A stretch of DNA of 64,000 bases from Streptomyces sp. NBC_01244 (GCF_035987325.1 NZ_CP108488.1:682001-746000), one strand, 5' to 3'. Numbered from the stretch's first letter, positions 42,462-52,244 are shown. Notes: generated by a model from the letters alone, not told the origin. Translations and numbers: made by a program.

Positions 42462-43385
42462 GTGATACGCACCCTGCGCCGCCGCGCCCTCTCGCTGGCC
42501 GCCACCGCGGCCGTCACCCTCGGCCTCGCGATCGCCCTCCCCTCCTCCCCCGCCGTCGCGGCTCCCGCCTGCGCCGGCGCGTGGGCGACTTCGGCCGTCT
42601 ACACCGGCGGCGCGACCGCCTCGTACGGCGGTCACAACTGGCTGGCCAAGTGGTGGACCCAGGGCGAGACCCCCGGCACCACCGGCCAGTGGGGCGTCTG
42701 GTCCGACCAGGGCGTCTGCGGAGGCGGCGGGACCCCCAACCCGGACCCGACCACGCCCAACCCCTCCGGATTCGTGGTCAGCGAGGCCCAGTTCAACCAG
42801 ATGTTCCCGAACCGGAACCCCTTCTACACCTACAACGGCCTGGTCGCGGCCCTGTCGGCCTACCCCGGCTTCGCCACCACCGGTGACGACACCGTCAAGC
42901 GGCGCGAGGCGGCAGCCTTCCTGGCCAACGTCTCGCACGAAACCGGCGGGCTCGTGCACATCGTCGAGCAGAACACCGCCAACTACCCGCACTACTGCGA
43001 CACGAGCCAGTCCTACGGCTGTCCTGCCGGACAGGCCGCCTACTACGGGCGCGGGCCCATCCAGTTGAGCTGGAACTACAACTACAAGGCGGCCGGCGAC
43101 GCCCTGGGCATCAACCTCCTGGCCAACCCCTACCTGGTGGAGCAGGACCCGGCCGTCGCGATGAAGACCGCGCTCTGGTACTGGAACACGCAGAACGGCC
43201 CGGGCACGATGACCGCCCACGCGGCCATGGTGAACGGCGCGGGCTTCGGCGAGACCATCCGCTCCATCAACGGCGCGCTGGAGTGCAACGGCGGAAACCC
43301 GGCGCAGGTGCAGAGCCGGATCAACACCTACCAGAGCTTCACCCAGGTCCTGGGCGTGACCCCGGGGAACAACCTGAGCTGCTGA
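42462..43385 (+). CDS. Secreted GH19 chitinase with N-terminal chitin-binding domain
   Basis: A 307-residue endochitinase. GTG start with AAGGAG at 42449-42454. The signal peptide ends near AVAAPA (35). A CBM5/12 chitin-binding domain (about 37-86) has the aromatic row WATSAVYTGG, HNWLAKWWTQGETPG and GVWSDQGVC. A short Pro/Asn linker leads to the GH19 domain (about 103-307) with catalytic Glu160 in NVSHETGG and Glu169 in HIVEQN, and YYGRGPIQLSWNYNY. Operator repeats at 42350-42377 suggest induction by chitin through DasR. Confidence 0.93.
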   Translation: MIRTLRRRALSLAATAAVTLGLAIALPSSPAVAAPACAGAWATSAVYTGGATASYGGHNWLAKWWTQGETPGTTGQWGVWSDQGVCGGGGTPNPDPTTPNPSGFVVSEAQFNQMFPNRNPFYTYNGLVAALSAYPGFATTGDDTVKRREAAAFLANVSHETGGLVHIVEQNTANYPHYCDTSQSYGCPAGQAAYYGRGPIQLSWNYNYKAAGDALGINLLANPYLVEQDPAVAMKTALWYWNTQNGPGTMTAHAAMVNGAGFGETIRSINGALECNGGNPAQVQSRINTYQSFTQVLGVTPGNNLSC

Positions 43386-43402
43386 GCCGGGTCGGCGCGC
43401 CT

Positions 43403-43492
43403 TTGACCGGCACGTTCTTGACCGGCACGTTCTTGGCCGGCACATTCTTGGCCGGCACATTCTTGGCCGGCACGTCCTTGGCCGGCACGTTC
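43403..43492. repeat. Six tandem 15-bp repeats between convergent genes
   Basis: Six consecutive units of TTGRCCGGCACRTTC (two TTGACC copies, then four TTGGCC copies) fill the space between the chitinase stop (43385) and the LuxR stop (43497). They are nearly identical, so recent expansion or active variation in number is likely. Each unit contains CCGGC, and no long hairpin forms. Confidence 0.9.
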
Positions 43493-43496
43493 TTGT

Positions 43497-46274
43497 TCAG
43501 CGCAGCCGCAGCGTGGTGGCCAGCTGGGCCCGGGACCGGACGTCGAGCTTCTGGTAGATCCGGGTCAGCCGGGCCTCCACGGTCTTCACGCTGACGAAGA
43601 GCTTCGCGGCCGCCTCCTGGTTGCTGGCGCCCTGGGCCACCAGCACCGCGAGGCGGGTCTCCGCCTCCGTGAGGGCGGCCAGGGGCCGGGCCCCGCCGCC
43701 GCCCTCACTCCCGGAGGCGGACGGGGACGGCTCCCTCGCGAGCTCCGCCCACGGGGTCGCGCCGGCCCGGGCGAAGGCCTCGGCGGCCGCCGTCAGTGCG
43801 GCGCGGGCGGGTGCGCGCCGACGGCGTCGGCGCTCCACCCGGGCGAGGGCGAGCAGCGTACGGGCCCGCTCCAAGGGCAGTTCGAGGCGTGCGAAGCGCT
43901 CGGCGGTGTCCTCCAGCAGGGCGACGGCCGCCTCGGCGTCACCGTGCGCGGACAGGCACAGCCCGCGGGCCCGGTCGAGGGCTGCGATCACGCTGGTGCG
44001 GCCGAGCGCGAGGGCCGTCGTGCGGACCCGGTCCTGCAGTTCGGCGGCCTCGTCGGGTGCGTCGGCGGCGACCAGGGCTTCGGCCAGCTCTCCGTGCCAG
44101 CGCAGGATCGAGGGGTCGACCACCTGCTGGGCGGCTTCCAGTTCGGCCACGCGGCGCAGGGTGACCACTGCCTTCGCGGCCTCGCCCGTGGCCAGTTCGA
44201 CCAGGCCGAGGACGTACAGGCCGCGGGAGAGGAAGATCTGGTCGTGCTCCTCCTCGGAGGCCTGGATACCGCGCCGGGCATATCCGGCGGCGCGCGGGAA
44301 ACCGCCGCCCATGACCTCGGCCATCGCGGCGACGTACCAGGCGGGTCCGGGCGAGAGGCCCGCCTCGACGGTCAGCCGCAGGGCGGCGCGGGCGTGGGCC
44401 GTGGCCGCGGCGCACCTGCCCCGGCGCAGTTCCACCTCGGTGAGGCTGCGCAGTACTTCGAAGACGTCCTCGGCGGATCCGGTGCGCCGCACGGCGGGCA
44501 GCAGGACCAGGAGCTGGCGTCCTGCGTCGGCGAGCCGGTCGTCGAAGAGGGCGTGGCGGACGGCGAGGTACTGCGGGGCGTTGCGCATGCCGAGCGGCAC
44601 TTCGGGTGCGGGCAGGGCGAGCGCCTCGGCGAGGATGTCCTCGGCGTCCGGATCGCCGAGGATGCGCCCCATCCGGGCCCGTACGGTCAGCGCCATGGCC
44701 TCGGCGACCTGGTCGCCGCCTCTGCGGGCCAGCACGCCGGCCTGCGCGGCGGCGTCGCGGGAGCGGACGGGGTCGCCGTCGCTGAGGTTGTGCTTCCAGG
44801 CGAGTCGCAGCCGGATGGCGGCCTGCAGGGCGGGGTCGCCCTCGGCGTCGGCCGCGGCGTGCGCGAAGGTTTCGTCGAGGGATCCGAGGGCCTGGCCCTC
44901 GGCGTCGATGACGGCGAGGCGGGCCCGCACCCGGTCGGCGGGCGAGGCGTCGCGGGCGAGCACGGCGCGGGTGGCGCGGCGGGCGAGGTCGGCGCGGCCG
45001 GCCCAGCCCGCGTCCTCGGCGGCGCAGACGAGCCGGGCGAGCTCCTCGCCGGGCAGGTGGCAGGGGGTCCGGTCGGCGGCGAGCAGGCCGAGCTCGGCGG
45101 CCAGGTCCCGCTGGCCGCGGCGTCTGCAGGAGGCGGCGGCTTCGGTGATCTCGGCGGCGAGCGTCTCGTCGGGGGCGTCCACGGCCAGCGCGCGGTGGCG
45201 TACGGCCTGGACGGGGTCGTCGACGGCGGCGGCCAGCGCGGCGTGTCCGGCTGCGCGTTCCGGCCAGCCCGCGTCGGCGGCCAGCGCGGTGGGCAGGGCC
45301 CCGGCGGTGAACCGGATCGTGCCGTCCTCTTCCACGGTGAGCAGCGCGGCCCGTTCGGCCACGGCGAGCTCGGCCTCGGCGTCGGGGCGCCCGGCCCGCC
45401 GCAGCAGCGCGGTGGTGGGGCGGGCGGCGAGGGCGGCGTAGAGCAGGGTGCGCCGGGCCTGGCCGGGGACGGCGCCGAGGAGCCGTCGGGCCACTTCGCG
45501 GGCCTGGCCGGAGACGGGCAGCGGATCGGCGTGGTGGGCGCCGCCCTCCCGGGAGCCGGCGGCTTCGGCGAGGGAGTGGCCCAGCGCCAGGGCGAGGCGC
45601 GGGTTGCCTCCGCTGGCCTGGTGGATGCGGCCGGCGAGGCGGGCCGGGAGCCCGCGGCGCACCAGCAGTTCGGCGACCTCGTCGGTGCCGAGCGGGGGCA
45701 CCCGTATCTGGGGGGTGTCCGGTCCCCACAGGGCCTCGCAGAGCGGGGCCCCGCCCTGGACGCATTCGGCGGCGAGGACGCGTACCCGTGGCGGGGTCAG
45801 GCGCAGGGCGAAGCGGAGCAGGTCGGTACTCTCCGCGTCGAGCCACTGGGCGTTGTCGAGGGCGAGCAGGACGGGTCCGCGGGCGGCGAGGGTGCGCAGC
45901 ACCTCGACGACGGCGAGGCGCAGGGCGACGTGGTCGCGGCCGACGCGGGGTGCGTCGGTTTCTCGCCGCAGGAGGGCGATGGCGGTGCGCTGCGGTCCGG
46001 AGAGGCATTCCAGGGCGGCGGCGGGGACGGAGGCGAGGAGGGCGGCGGCGGAGGCTTCGGGTATCCACCGGTCGGCGGCGCCGGGGGCGAGTCGCAGCAC
46101 GGTCTCGTGGCGCAGCGCGGCGGCCTCGGTGAGGGCGCGCAGCACCTCGGTCTTGCCCGAGCCTGCGGGCCCGGTGAGCAGGGCGCGTCCGTGCGTGGTC
46201 AGCGCGCGGTCGACCGCCTTGATCAGTTCACCGTGTCCGACGGTCGTGTCGGCGTTCCCCGTCGCCACCACCAC
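43497..46274 (-). CDS. Large ATP-binding LuxR-family regulator (LAL-like)
   Basis: A 925-residue STAND-type regulator. N-terminal AAA/NTPase: Walker A GPAGSGKTEVL (about 36-46), Walker B-like VLLALDNAQWLD (about 134-145). A long TPR-like helical middle (about 380-830) is followed by a C-terminal LuxR HTH (about 860-925) with LTEAETRLAVLVAQGASNQEAAAKLFVSVKTVEARLTRIYQKL. Such regulators switch on secondary metabolism or degradative genes on binding ATP and an inducer. It lies alone, convergent with the chitinase and separated from the protease gene by a strong terminator. Confidence 0.9.
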   Translation of the reverse strand: MVVATGNADTTVGHGELIKAVDRALTTHGRALLTGPAGSGKTEVLRALTEAAALRHETVLRLAPGAADRWIPEASAAALLASVPAAALECLSGPQRTAIALLRRETDAPRVGRDHVALRLAVVEVLRTLAARGPVLLALDNAQWLDAESTDLLRFALRLTPPRVRVLAAECVQGGAPLCEALWGPDTPQIRVPPLGTDEVAELLVRRGLPARLAGRIHQASGGNPRLALALGHSLAEAAGSREGGAHHADPLPVSGQAREVARRLLGAVPGQARRTLLYAALAARPTTALLRRAGRPDAEAELAVAERAALLTVEEDGTIRFTAGALPTALAADAGWPERAAGHAALAAAVDDPVQAVRHRALAVDAPDETLAAEITEAAASCRRRGQRDLAAELGLLAADRTPCHLPGEELARLVCAAEDAGWAGRADLARRATRAVLARDASPADRVRARLAVIDAEGQALGSLDETFAHAAADAEGDPALQAAIRLRLAWKHNLSDGDPVRSRDAAAQAGVLARRGGDQVAEAMALTVRARMGRILGDPDAEDILAEALALPAPEVPLGMRNAPQYLAVRHALFDDRLADAGRQLLVLLPAVRRTGSAEDVFEVLRSLTEVELRRGRCAAATAHARAALRLTVEAGLSPGPAWYVAAMAEVMGGGFPRAAGYARRGIQASEEEHDQIFLSRGLYVLGLVELATGEAAKAVVTLRRVAELEAAQQVVDPSILRWHGELAEALVAADAPDEAAELQDRVRTTALALGRTSVIAALDRARGLCLSAHGDAEAAVALLEDTAERFARLELPLERARTLLALARVERRRRRRAPARAALTAAAEAFARAGATPWAELAREPSPSASGSEGGGGARPLAALTEAETRLAVLVAQGASNQEAAAKLFVSVKTVEARLTRIYQKLDVRSRAQLATTLRLR

Positions 46275-46395
46275 GCACAGCCACCAGCCTCTCGCTTGCC
46301 CGCTCCTGTGCCCTTCCTGTGAGACGCGACAATACGAGGTCGGATGCCCGGCGGGCCCGGATTGTGACGCAGAATTCAGTCACGTGACAGGAAAA

Positions 46396-46440
46396 CCCGC
46401 CGGACCTGCCGATACGTGGGGTATCGGCAGGTCCGGCGGG
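46396..46440 (-). terminator. 20-bp perfect intrinsic terminator of the subtilisin gene
   Basis: CCCGCCGGACCTGCCGATAC (46396-46415), loop GTGGG, then its full complement (46421-46440). On the minus strand the hairpin is followed by TTTTCC, making a canonical terminator 59 bases after the protease stop. It is unusually perfect. Confidence 0.85.
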
Positions 46441-46499
46441 CTCGTTTGGTCCGTACTATCGCACCGTCAGGGGTGGTTCGGGTGCGGGTGGGACCGGGC

Positions 46500-48308
46500 T
46501 CAGAAGGTCAGGCTCCAGGAGTCGATCTTTCCGGTGTCGCCGCCGGCGTTGTCGTTGACGCGCAGCTTCCAGGTGCCGTTCGCGCCCTCGGAGGAGGCGT
46601 TGACGGTGTAGACCTGGTTGATGTTGTCGGCGCTGCCGCCGGTCCGGTTGTGCACCGTGTAGACGGTGCCGTCGGGGGCGACGAGGTCGACCTTCAGGTC
46701 ACCGATGTAGGTGTGGACGATGTTCACGGCGACCTTGAGGGTGGCCGGGGCGTTGCCGGTGACACCGGTGACGGTGACCGGGCTCTCCACGGTGGCGTTG
46801 TCGCCGATCGCGAAGTCCGTGGTGTTCTCGAAGCCCGGGGTGGGCGGGGTCGAGGTCACGGCGGTGACGCTCGCGGCGGCGTCGGCGAGGCCGGTGCCGC
46901 AGCCGCCGGTGCAGGTGCCGGCCAGCGGGCGGGCGTTGGTCTTGATCGCGGACTCGATCTGGGCCGGGGTCAGCGCGGAGTTCGCCGACTTCAGCAGGGC
47001 GGCGAGGCCCGCGACGTGCGGGGCGGCCATGCTGGTGCCCTGGTAGGGCTCGTAGTTCTCGGCGCCGGGGGTGGTGGCGCCGGTGTTCAGGGTGGACCAG
47101 ATGCCGTTCTCGGGCGTGGTGATGGTGCCGGGCGTGTCGGTGGCGCGGCGGGTCTCACCGCCGGGGGCGGCGACGTCGATGATCGCGCCGTAGTTCGAGT
47201 AGAAGGAGCGGTCGCCGGTGCGGTTGCTGGCGGCGACGTTGATCACGTTGTTGCAGCTGGCGGGCGAGAAGCCGGACGCGTCGGCGTTGCTGTTGCCGGC
47301 GGCGACGACGACGGTCGTGCCACGGCCGACGGCGGCGTTGATGGCGTTCTGGTACGTGGCGGTGCAGGCACCGGAGCCGCCGAGGCTCATGTTGATGACC
47401 TTGGCCGGGGTGGCGTTGGCCGGGATGCCCGAGACAGTGCCGCCGGAGGCCCAGGTGATGGCGTCGACGATGTCCGAGGTGGCACCGCCGCACTTGCCGA
47501 GCACGCGGACGGGCTGGATCTTCGCGCCGTACGCGATGCCGGCGACGCCCTTGGCGTTGCTCGTGGCGGCGGCGATGGTGCCGGCGACGTGGGTGCCGTG
47601 CCAGGAGGAGTCACTGGCCTTGGAGCCGGTGCCGCACTCGCCGGCCGCGCTCCAGTCGCCCTGGTCGGCGGGGTTGTTGTCGCGGCCGTTGCCGTCGCGG
47701 GCGGCGGTGGAGCTGGCGATGAAGTCGTAGCCCGCGACCACGTTGGCGGCCAGGTCGGAGTGGGCGACGTAGCCGGTGTCGATCACGGCGACCGTGACGC
47801 CGGAACCGGTGGTCGTGTCCCAGGCCGCCGGAACGTTCATGCCCGCGGTGGGCTCGAAGAGGTCCCACTGCCTGGCGTACTCGGTGTCGTTGGGGGTGAC
47901 GGCGAGGGCGTAGGCGCGGGAGTCGGCCTCGACGTAGGCGACGTCGGGGTCGGCGCGGAACTGGGCCATGACGGCGGCCGCGTCGGCCGGGGCGCCGAGG
48001 GTGACGAGTGCGGCTCCGGTGCCGAGGCGGCGCTCGAAGGTGGCCTTCTTCGAGGCCTTCTTGCCCTTGGCCGCCACGTCGGCGGCGGCGGCGGAGTTGG
48101 AGCCGGCCTCGGCGGCCGAATTCTTGTACCCGACGATGAGGTTCTCGACGGGGGCCGCGGCGGTGGGGGAACCGGCGGCCGGCAGGGTCTGCGAGCCGGG
48201 GGCGGGATCCGCGGCGGTCAGTGCCAGGGAGGTGGTGGCGGTGCCGGCGAGCAGGGTGACGGACATTGCCACCACGGATATGAGCCTGCGTCGTCTGGAT
48301 GCGTGCAC
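46500..48308 (-). CDS. Secreted subtilisin-like protease (S8) with I9 pro-domain and P-domain
   Basis: A 602-residue serine protease. GTG start with AAAGGGA upstream. The signal peptide runs to about residue 32. An inhibitor-I9-type pro-peptide (about 54-137) follows, then the catalytic domain (about 145-482) with Asp177 in VAVIDTGY, His237 in SWHGTHVAG and Ser426 in GTSMAAPHVAG. A C-terminal P-domain-like beta sandwich (about 495-602) ends WKLRVNDNAGGDTGKIDSWSLTF, as in proprotein-convertase-type secreted proteases. It probably digests extracellular protein or processes other exported proteins. Confidence 0.92.
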   Translation of the reverse strand: MHASRRRRLISVVAMSVTLLAGTATTSLALTAADPAPGSQTLPAAGSPTAAAPVENLIVGYKNSAAEAGSNSAAAADVAAKGKKASKKATFERRLGTGAALVTLGAPADAAAVMAQFRADPDVAYVEADSRAYALAVTPNDTEYARQWDLFEPTAGMNVPAAWDTTTGSGVTVAVIDTGYVAHSDLAANVVAGYDFIASSTAARDGNGRDNNPADQGDWSAAGECGTGSKASDSSWHGTHVAGTIAAATSNAKGVAGIAYGAKIQPVRVLGKCGGATSDIVDAITWASGGTVSGIPANATPAKVINMSLGGSGACTATYQNAINAAVGRGTTVVVAAGNSNADASGFSPASCNNVINVAASNRTGDRSFYSNYGAIIDVAAPGGETRRATDTPGTITTPENGIWSTLNTGATTPGAENYEPYQGTSMAAPHVAGLAALLKSANSALTPAQIESAIKTNARPLAGTCTGGCGTGLADAAASVTAVTSTPPTPGFENTTDFAIGDNATVESPVTVTGVTGNAPATLKVAVNIVHTYIGDLKVDLVAPDGTVYTVHNRTGGSADNINQVYTVNASSEGANGTWKLRVNDNAGGDTGKIDSWSLTF

Positions 48309-48705
48309 GGTGTTCCCTTTCGCGGGCCGCCACAGGATGCGCCGGGGGCGGCCGGTTGGTGCAGTGTGGGAGGTTGACCGGCGGCCGCGGGGCCGGAACG
48401 GGCTGGTCAAGCCCGCCCGGCCGCCGCTGCTGCACACCACGTCGTCGCCCGCCGCAGCGTCGGGGCTGGGCAACGGTGGCACCGGCGAAGGACCGACTTG
48501 CCAGCTTCACGCCATGTGGGGTGGGCGCGGGGGCTGTTCGGACGGGGAGGATCGCCGGTGGGCAGACAGTAGGCAAAGCGGGGATGAACGCGATACGGGG
48601 AAAACCCTTGTCCGCACCCTGCCGGGCCCGCCGTAGGGTGGCCGGATCCCGACGGGCGGACGGCAAGCGGCCGTCCGGGACGGGGAGATAGAGGAGGTCG
48701 GGGAC
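48309..48705. other. Divergent intergenic region between protease and aminopeptidase genes
   Basis: About 400 bases with promoters for the leftward subtilisin gene and the rightward prolyl aminopeptidase. Part of it is open in the protease frame back to 48482, but it has no ribosome site or signal sequence there. I see no further gene. Confidence 0.5.
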
Positions 48706-49668
48706 GTGACAGTGCTCTACCCGCCGGTCGAGCCCTACGACAAGGGGATGCTCGACGTCGGCGACGGAAACGTCATCTACTGGGAGGTCTGCGGCAATCC
48801 GGAAGGAAAGCCCGCGCTCGTGGTCCACGGCGGTCCGGGGTCCGGGTGCACCGAGCACGCCCGCCGGCTCTTCGATCCGGCACGCTACCGGGTGGTCCTG
48901 TTCGACCAGAGGGGATGTGGCCGCAGCACCCCGCACGCGAGCGATCCGGCGACCGACATGCGGCACAACACCACCGGCCACCTCGTCGCCGACATGGAAC
49001 GGCTGCGCGAGCACCTCGGCATCGGCCGCTGGCTGCTGTACGGCGGCTCGTGGGGCTCCACACTGATCCTGGCCTACGCCGAGCGGCACCCGGAGCGGGT
49101 CTCCGAGATCGTCATCGCGGCCGTCACCACCACCCGGCGCTCGGAGATCGACTGGCTGTACCGCGGCGTCGGCCGGTACTTCCCCGAGCAGTGGGAACGA
49201 TTCCTCGCCGGCTCCGGCGGCACGGCGCGCGACGGCGACCTCGTCGGGGCCTACGCGCGGCTGGCTGCCGATCCCGACGAGGAGGTACGGGCGAAGGCCA
49301 CGGCGGACTGGTGCGCCTGGGAGGACGCGGTGCTGTCCGGCGAGACGAACGTCGCCTCCCGGCCGTACACCGGCCGGCCGGCCGCGGCCCGGACCGCCCT
49401 CGTGCGCATCTGCTCGCACTACTTCTCGCACGGTGCGTGGCTGGAGGAGGGTGAGCTGCTGCGCGGCGCCCACCGGCTGGCCGGCATCCCGGGCGTCCTG
49501 ATCCACGGCCGGCTCGACATGGGCAGCCCCCTCGACACGGCCTGGGAACTGTCCCGGGCCTGGCCCGGCGTGGAGCTGACCGTGGTCGAGGAGGCGGGAC
49601 ACATGGGCGGCCAGGACACCCTCGACCACGTGCTCGGCGCCCTGGACCGGTTCGCGGCCGGCGGCTGA
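48706..49668 (+). CDS. pip: Prolyl aminopeptidase (proline iminopeptidase, S33)
   Basis: A 320-residue cytoplasmic alpha/beta hydrolase that removes N-terminal proline. Motifs: oxyanion HGGPGSGC (41-48), FDQRGCGRSTPH (67-77), nucleophile Ser115 in YGGSWGSTLILAYAE, Asp in VLIHGRLDMGSP and His in EEAGHMGG. All are family hallmarks. The GTG follows GAGGTCGGG. It may finish off peptides produced by the secreted proteases encoded nearby. Confidence 0.93.
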   Translation: MTVLYPPVEPYDKGMLDVGDGNVIYWEVCGNPEGKPALVVHGGPGSGCTEHARRLFDPARYRVVLFDQRGCGRSTPHASDPATDMRHNTTGHLVADMERLREHLGIGRWLLYGGSWGSTLILAYAERHPERVSEIVIAAVTTTRRSEIDWLYRGVGRYFPEQWERFLAGSGGTARDGDLVGAYARLAADPDEEVRAKATADWCAWEDAVLSGETNVASRPYTGRPAAARTALVRICSHYFSHGAWLEEGELLRGAHRLAGIPGVLIHGRLDMGSPLDTAWELSRAWPGVELTVVEEAGHMGGQDTLDHVLGALDRFAAGG

Positions 49669-49698
49669 GAGCCCTCGGGGCGGGCCCGTCCCGACCGC

Positions 49699-50451
49699 TC
49701 AGGCGCCGGGCGCGTCCGACGGCGGGTTGAGCCTGCGGAAGTACGTCCAGCTGGTCTCGTTCGGATCCGTCCACTTCTCGGGGGCGTGGGCGAACTCCGG
49801 GTGGCGGGCCTCGATGTACGCGCGGGTCCGCTCCGGGACCTCGGCGTAGGAGTCGAGTTTGCGGCCCCGGCAGTGGAAGGCGAGCCCGCCGGGGCGCGGG
49901 CCCTGTTCCATCCACGGGAGCCAGGGCGACATCCGGGTCCAGGACATGGTGGACGGGACGCCGGGCGCGTCGGTGGCGAGGACCGAGGCGGGGGCGAAGA
50001 ACTGGAAGAGCTCCAGGGCCCGGTAGGTGTCGTCGGCCGAGTTCGCCGGGTACTGGGCGACGGGCAGCGGGGAGGGGTAGGCGAGCGGGATCTCCAGGCT
50101 GAAGCAGACCTGGTCGCCCAGTTCGGTCATGGGGACCGGGAAGGGACGCCACTTCTGGTTGGCGGGGTCGTTCCAGACGTGGACCACGGGCTTGTCCTCC
50201 CAGGTCTCCAGGATCTCCCGGGTCAGCGGATCCAGGTAGAACGCGGCCTCCCGGGTGAGGAGCTGGTAGGTCCCCGGCGCCTCGTCCTCCACCAGCCGGG
50301 CCACGTTGACGCCTTCGAATCCGAAGAGGCGCCGGTAGGGCTCACCGGGGGCCCAGGCGTGGACGTCACCGGTCCACCAGAAGGTGACCTCGGACCCGTC
50401 GAGGGAGGCCCGGGTACGGGCGAGGGCCTGCAACAGCTCTTCTGGTGTCAT
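49699..50451 (-). CDS. DUF1838-family protein
   Basis: A 250-residue protein resembling the DUF1838 family: VTFWWTGDVHAWAPGEPYRRLFGFEGVNVAR at the start and SWTRMSPWLPWMEQGPRPGGLAFHCRGRKL in the second half, both rich in Trp. No signal peptide. Function unknown. It converges on the aminopeptidase and is divergent from the ABM-domain gene. Confidence 0.75.
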   Translation of the reverse strand: MTPEELLQALARTRASLDGSEVTFWWTGDVHAWAPGEPYRRLFGFEGVNVARLVEDEAPGTYQLLTREAAFYLDPLTREILETWEDKPVVHVWNDPANQKWRPFPVPMTELGDQVCFSLEIPLAYPSPLPVAQYPANSADDTYRALELFQFFAPASVLATDAPGVPSTMSWTRMSPWLPWMEQGPRPGGLAFHCRGRKLDSYAEVPERTRAYIEARHPEFAHAPEKWTDPNETSWTYFRRLNPPSDAPGA

Positions 50452-50629
50452 ACCGCCCCACTCTGCGCGGTCGGCCCGTAACGGGCAAGGACCGGACCGG
50501 CCATGCGGGGCGAACCGGTCGGGCGAGGGTCGGCAGGCCGGGCGAGGGTCGGCAGGCCGGGCGAGCGAGGGCCGGCCGGGGCGGAAAAGCCTTTCCGCCA
50601 CACCGCCGGGCCGATCTAGTCTTCGGCCC

Positions 50630-50932
50630 ATGCCATCGACAGTTCGACTCCTGATCCTCGTCACCACCCTCCCGGGCCGCGGCCGGGAGCAGGTCGACGC
50701 CTACGAACGCCTCGCGCCCGTCGTGCGGGCCGAGGAAGGTTGCATCCGCTACGACATGCACCAAGTGAGCGGCGATCCGGACCGGTTCGCCCTCATCGAG
50801 GAATGGTCCTCGAGGGCAGCCCTCGCCGCGCACGACGTCACCCCGCACATGATCGAGGCGGACGCGGCGAGCCCGGCGTTCCGTGCGGGACCCGCGGAGG
50901 TGATCGAGCTCGACGCGGCACCGCTGGCCTAG
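50630..50932 (+). CDS. Antibiotic-biosynthesis-monooxygenase (ABM) domain protein
   Basis: A 100-residue ferredoxin-like protein: RLLILVTTLPGRGREQVDAYERLAPVVRAEEGCIRYDMHQVSGDPDRFALIEEWSSRAALAAHDVTPHM, the full ABM pattern. Members act as cofactor-free oxygenases, isomerases or heme-degrading enzymes, and many are dimers of unknown activity. It is a single gene. Confidence 0.88.
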   Translation: MPSTVRLLILVTTLPGRGREQVDAYERLAPVVRAEEGCIRYDMHQVSGDPDRFALIEEWSSRAALAAHDVTPHMIEADAASPAFRAGPAEVIELDAAPLA

Positions 50933-50947
50933 GGCGTGTCGTTCGTA

Positions 50948-52047
50948 TCAGGCCGGGCCCAGGAGCTCGATCTCGCGGGCCGCGCGCGGGGAGTGGACCC
51001 CCCGGTTGAGGGTTTCCGCGTACCGCAGTTCGGCGGCGGCCTCCCGCTCGTGGCCGCCCTGCCGGTACAGCCGGGCCCGTTCCACGTGGGTGAGCATGAT
51101 CGCGCGTTGCTGCTGGGCGGGGCGGGAGGCCAGCGAGGCGTCCAGGGCCGCGTGGGCCGCGCGACGAAGGCCCGTACGGCGTCGGGCGCACGCGGGGCGA
51201 TCTCCAGCGCCTGGCGTACGTAGGCGAGGGCGACGGCCGGCTGGTTCTGGTCCAGGGCGTCCTGGCTGAGCATCCGCAGGGCGATGGCCTGGGTGGAGGG
51301 TTCCCCGGCCAGCTCCGCGAGGGAGGCGGCCCGGCTCAGGGTCCGGCGCGCCTCGGCGAAGGAGCACTGGTCGGCGTAACTGCGGGCCAGGAGCAGCACC
51401 GTGCGTGCCGCGTGGCCGATCTCGAGGGCGGACAGGGAGCCTTCGGCCCCGGTGGCGGTGAGGGCCGTACGGAAGGTGCTCTGGAGGTACGCGAGGAGCA
51501 CGGGCGCGGTGGCGTCCCCGCCGAGGGCGTCGACCTGGCCGGTGAAGAAGTTCTCGGCGGCCCGGCGCAGTTCGGTGTGGGACAGGGTGGGGACCTGGCC
51601 GGCGTCGGGCCGGTCGCGTTGTTCGGGGACCCGGTGCGCCTCTCCGCCGTTACGGGGCCTGCGGTGCGGGTGCAGACCGGGCACGGTGGCGAGGAGTTCC
51701 GCCGCGAGGGAGTGGAGTCCGGGGGGCGGATCACCGCCGGAGGGGGCGGTGCCCGGCTGCGCCGGGGCGCTGTGGTGGGAGCCGGCGTGGTGCATGCCGG
51801 CCTGGCGCATGCCGATGTCGGCCGGGGCGAAGGGACGGTCCAGGCGGGCGGCGAGGATCTCGCAGAGGAGCCCGGGGACGGGGTCGCGCGGGGTGGTGCC
51901 GCGCAGCCAGTGGGCGACCGAGGTCCGGTCGTAGCCGGTGGTGAGGCCGGCCGCCTGCGCGCTCGTGTTGAGCCGCCGGGCCAGGGCTTCGTAGGTCCAG
52001 CCGGTTTCCCTGATCAGGCGGTGCAGGAGGTGGTTGGCAGCGGGCAC
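50948..52047 (-). pseudogene. Frameshifted XRE-like/TPR transcriptional regulator
   Basis: A Streptomyces-type regulator with an N-terminal helix-turn-helix-like region (HRLIRETGWTYEALARRLNTSAQ...RTSVAHWLRGTTPRDPV, about 8-57) and a TPR-like C-terminus. The first frame runs to PRAPDAVRAFVAR (near 51160). Thereafter homologous-looking sequence continues only in another frame (AAHAALDASLASRPAQQQRAIMLTHVERARLYRQGGHEREAAAEL... to the stop at 50948). The frame could be broken by a 1-2 base indel, real or a sequencing error. If read in the first frame alone the protein ends at 50929 with a nonsense Pro/Arg-rich tail. Confidence 0.7.
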
Positions 52048-52244
52048 GGCGGTGGTCCTTCCTTGCGATGCGGGTCGCTCGAGAAGGTTGCTTTGCCTTA
52101 TGAACAGTCAAACGGGGGCAAAGGTTGCGGGGCCCGGGCGGCGGGGCCGGAGCGTGCAACACCTTCAACGGATTTCGGCGCCCCGGCCGGGCGGTGACCG
52201 TCCTGCGGACGCCCGGTTGACGCAGGCGGGGGTGGGCGGCAACC

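Noticed and set aside
43403..43492. CRISPR array
   Set aside because: Units are 15 bases, directly tandem with no spacers, and no cas genes are near.
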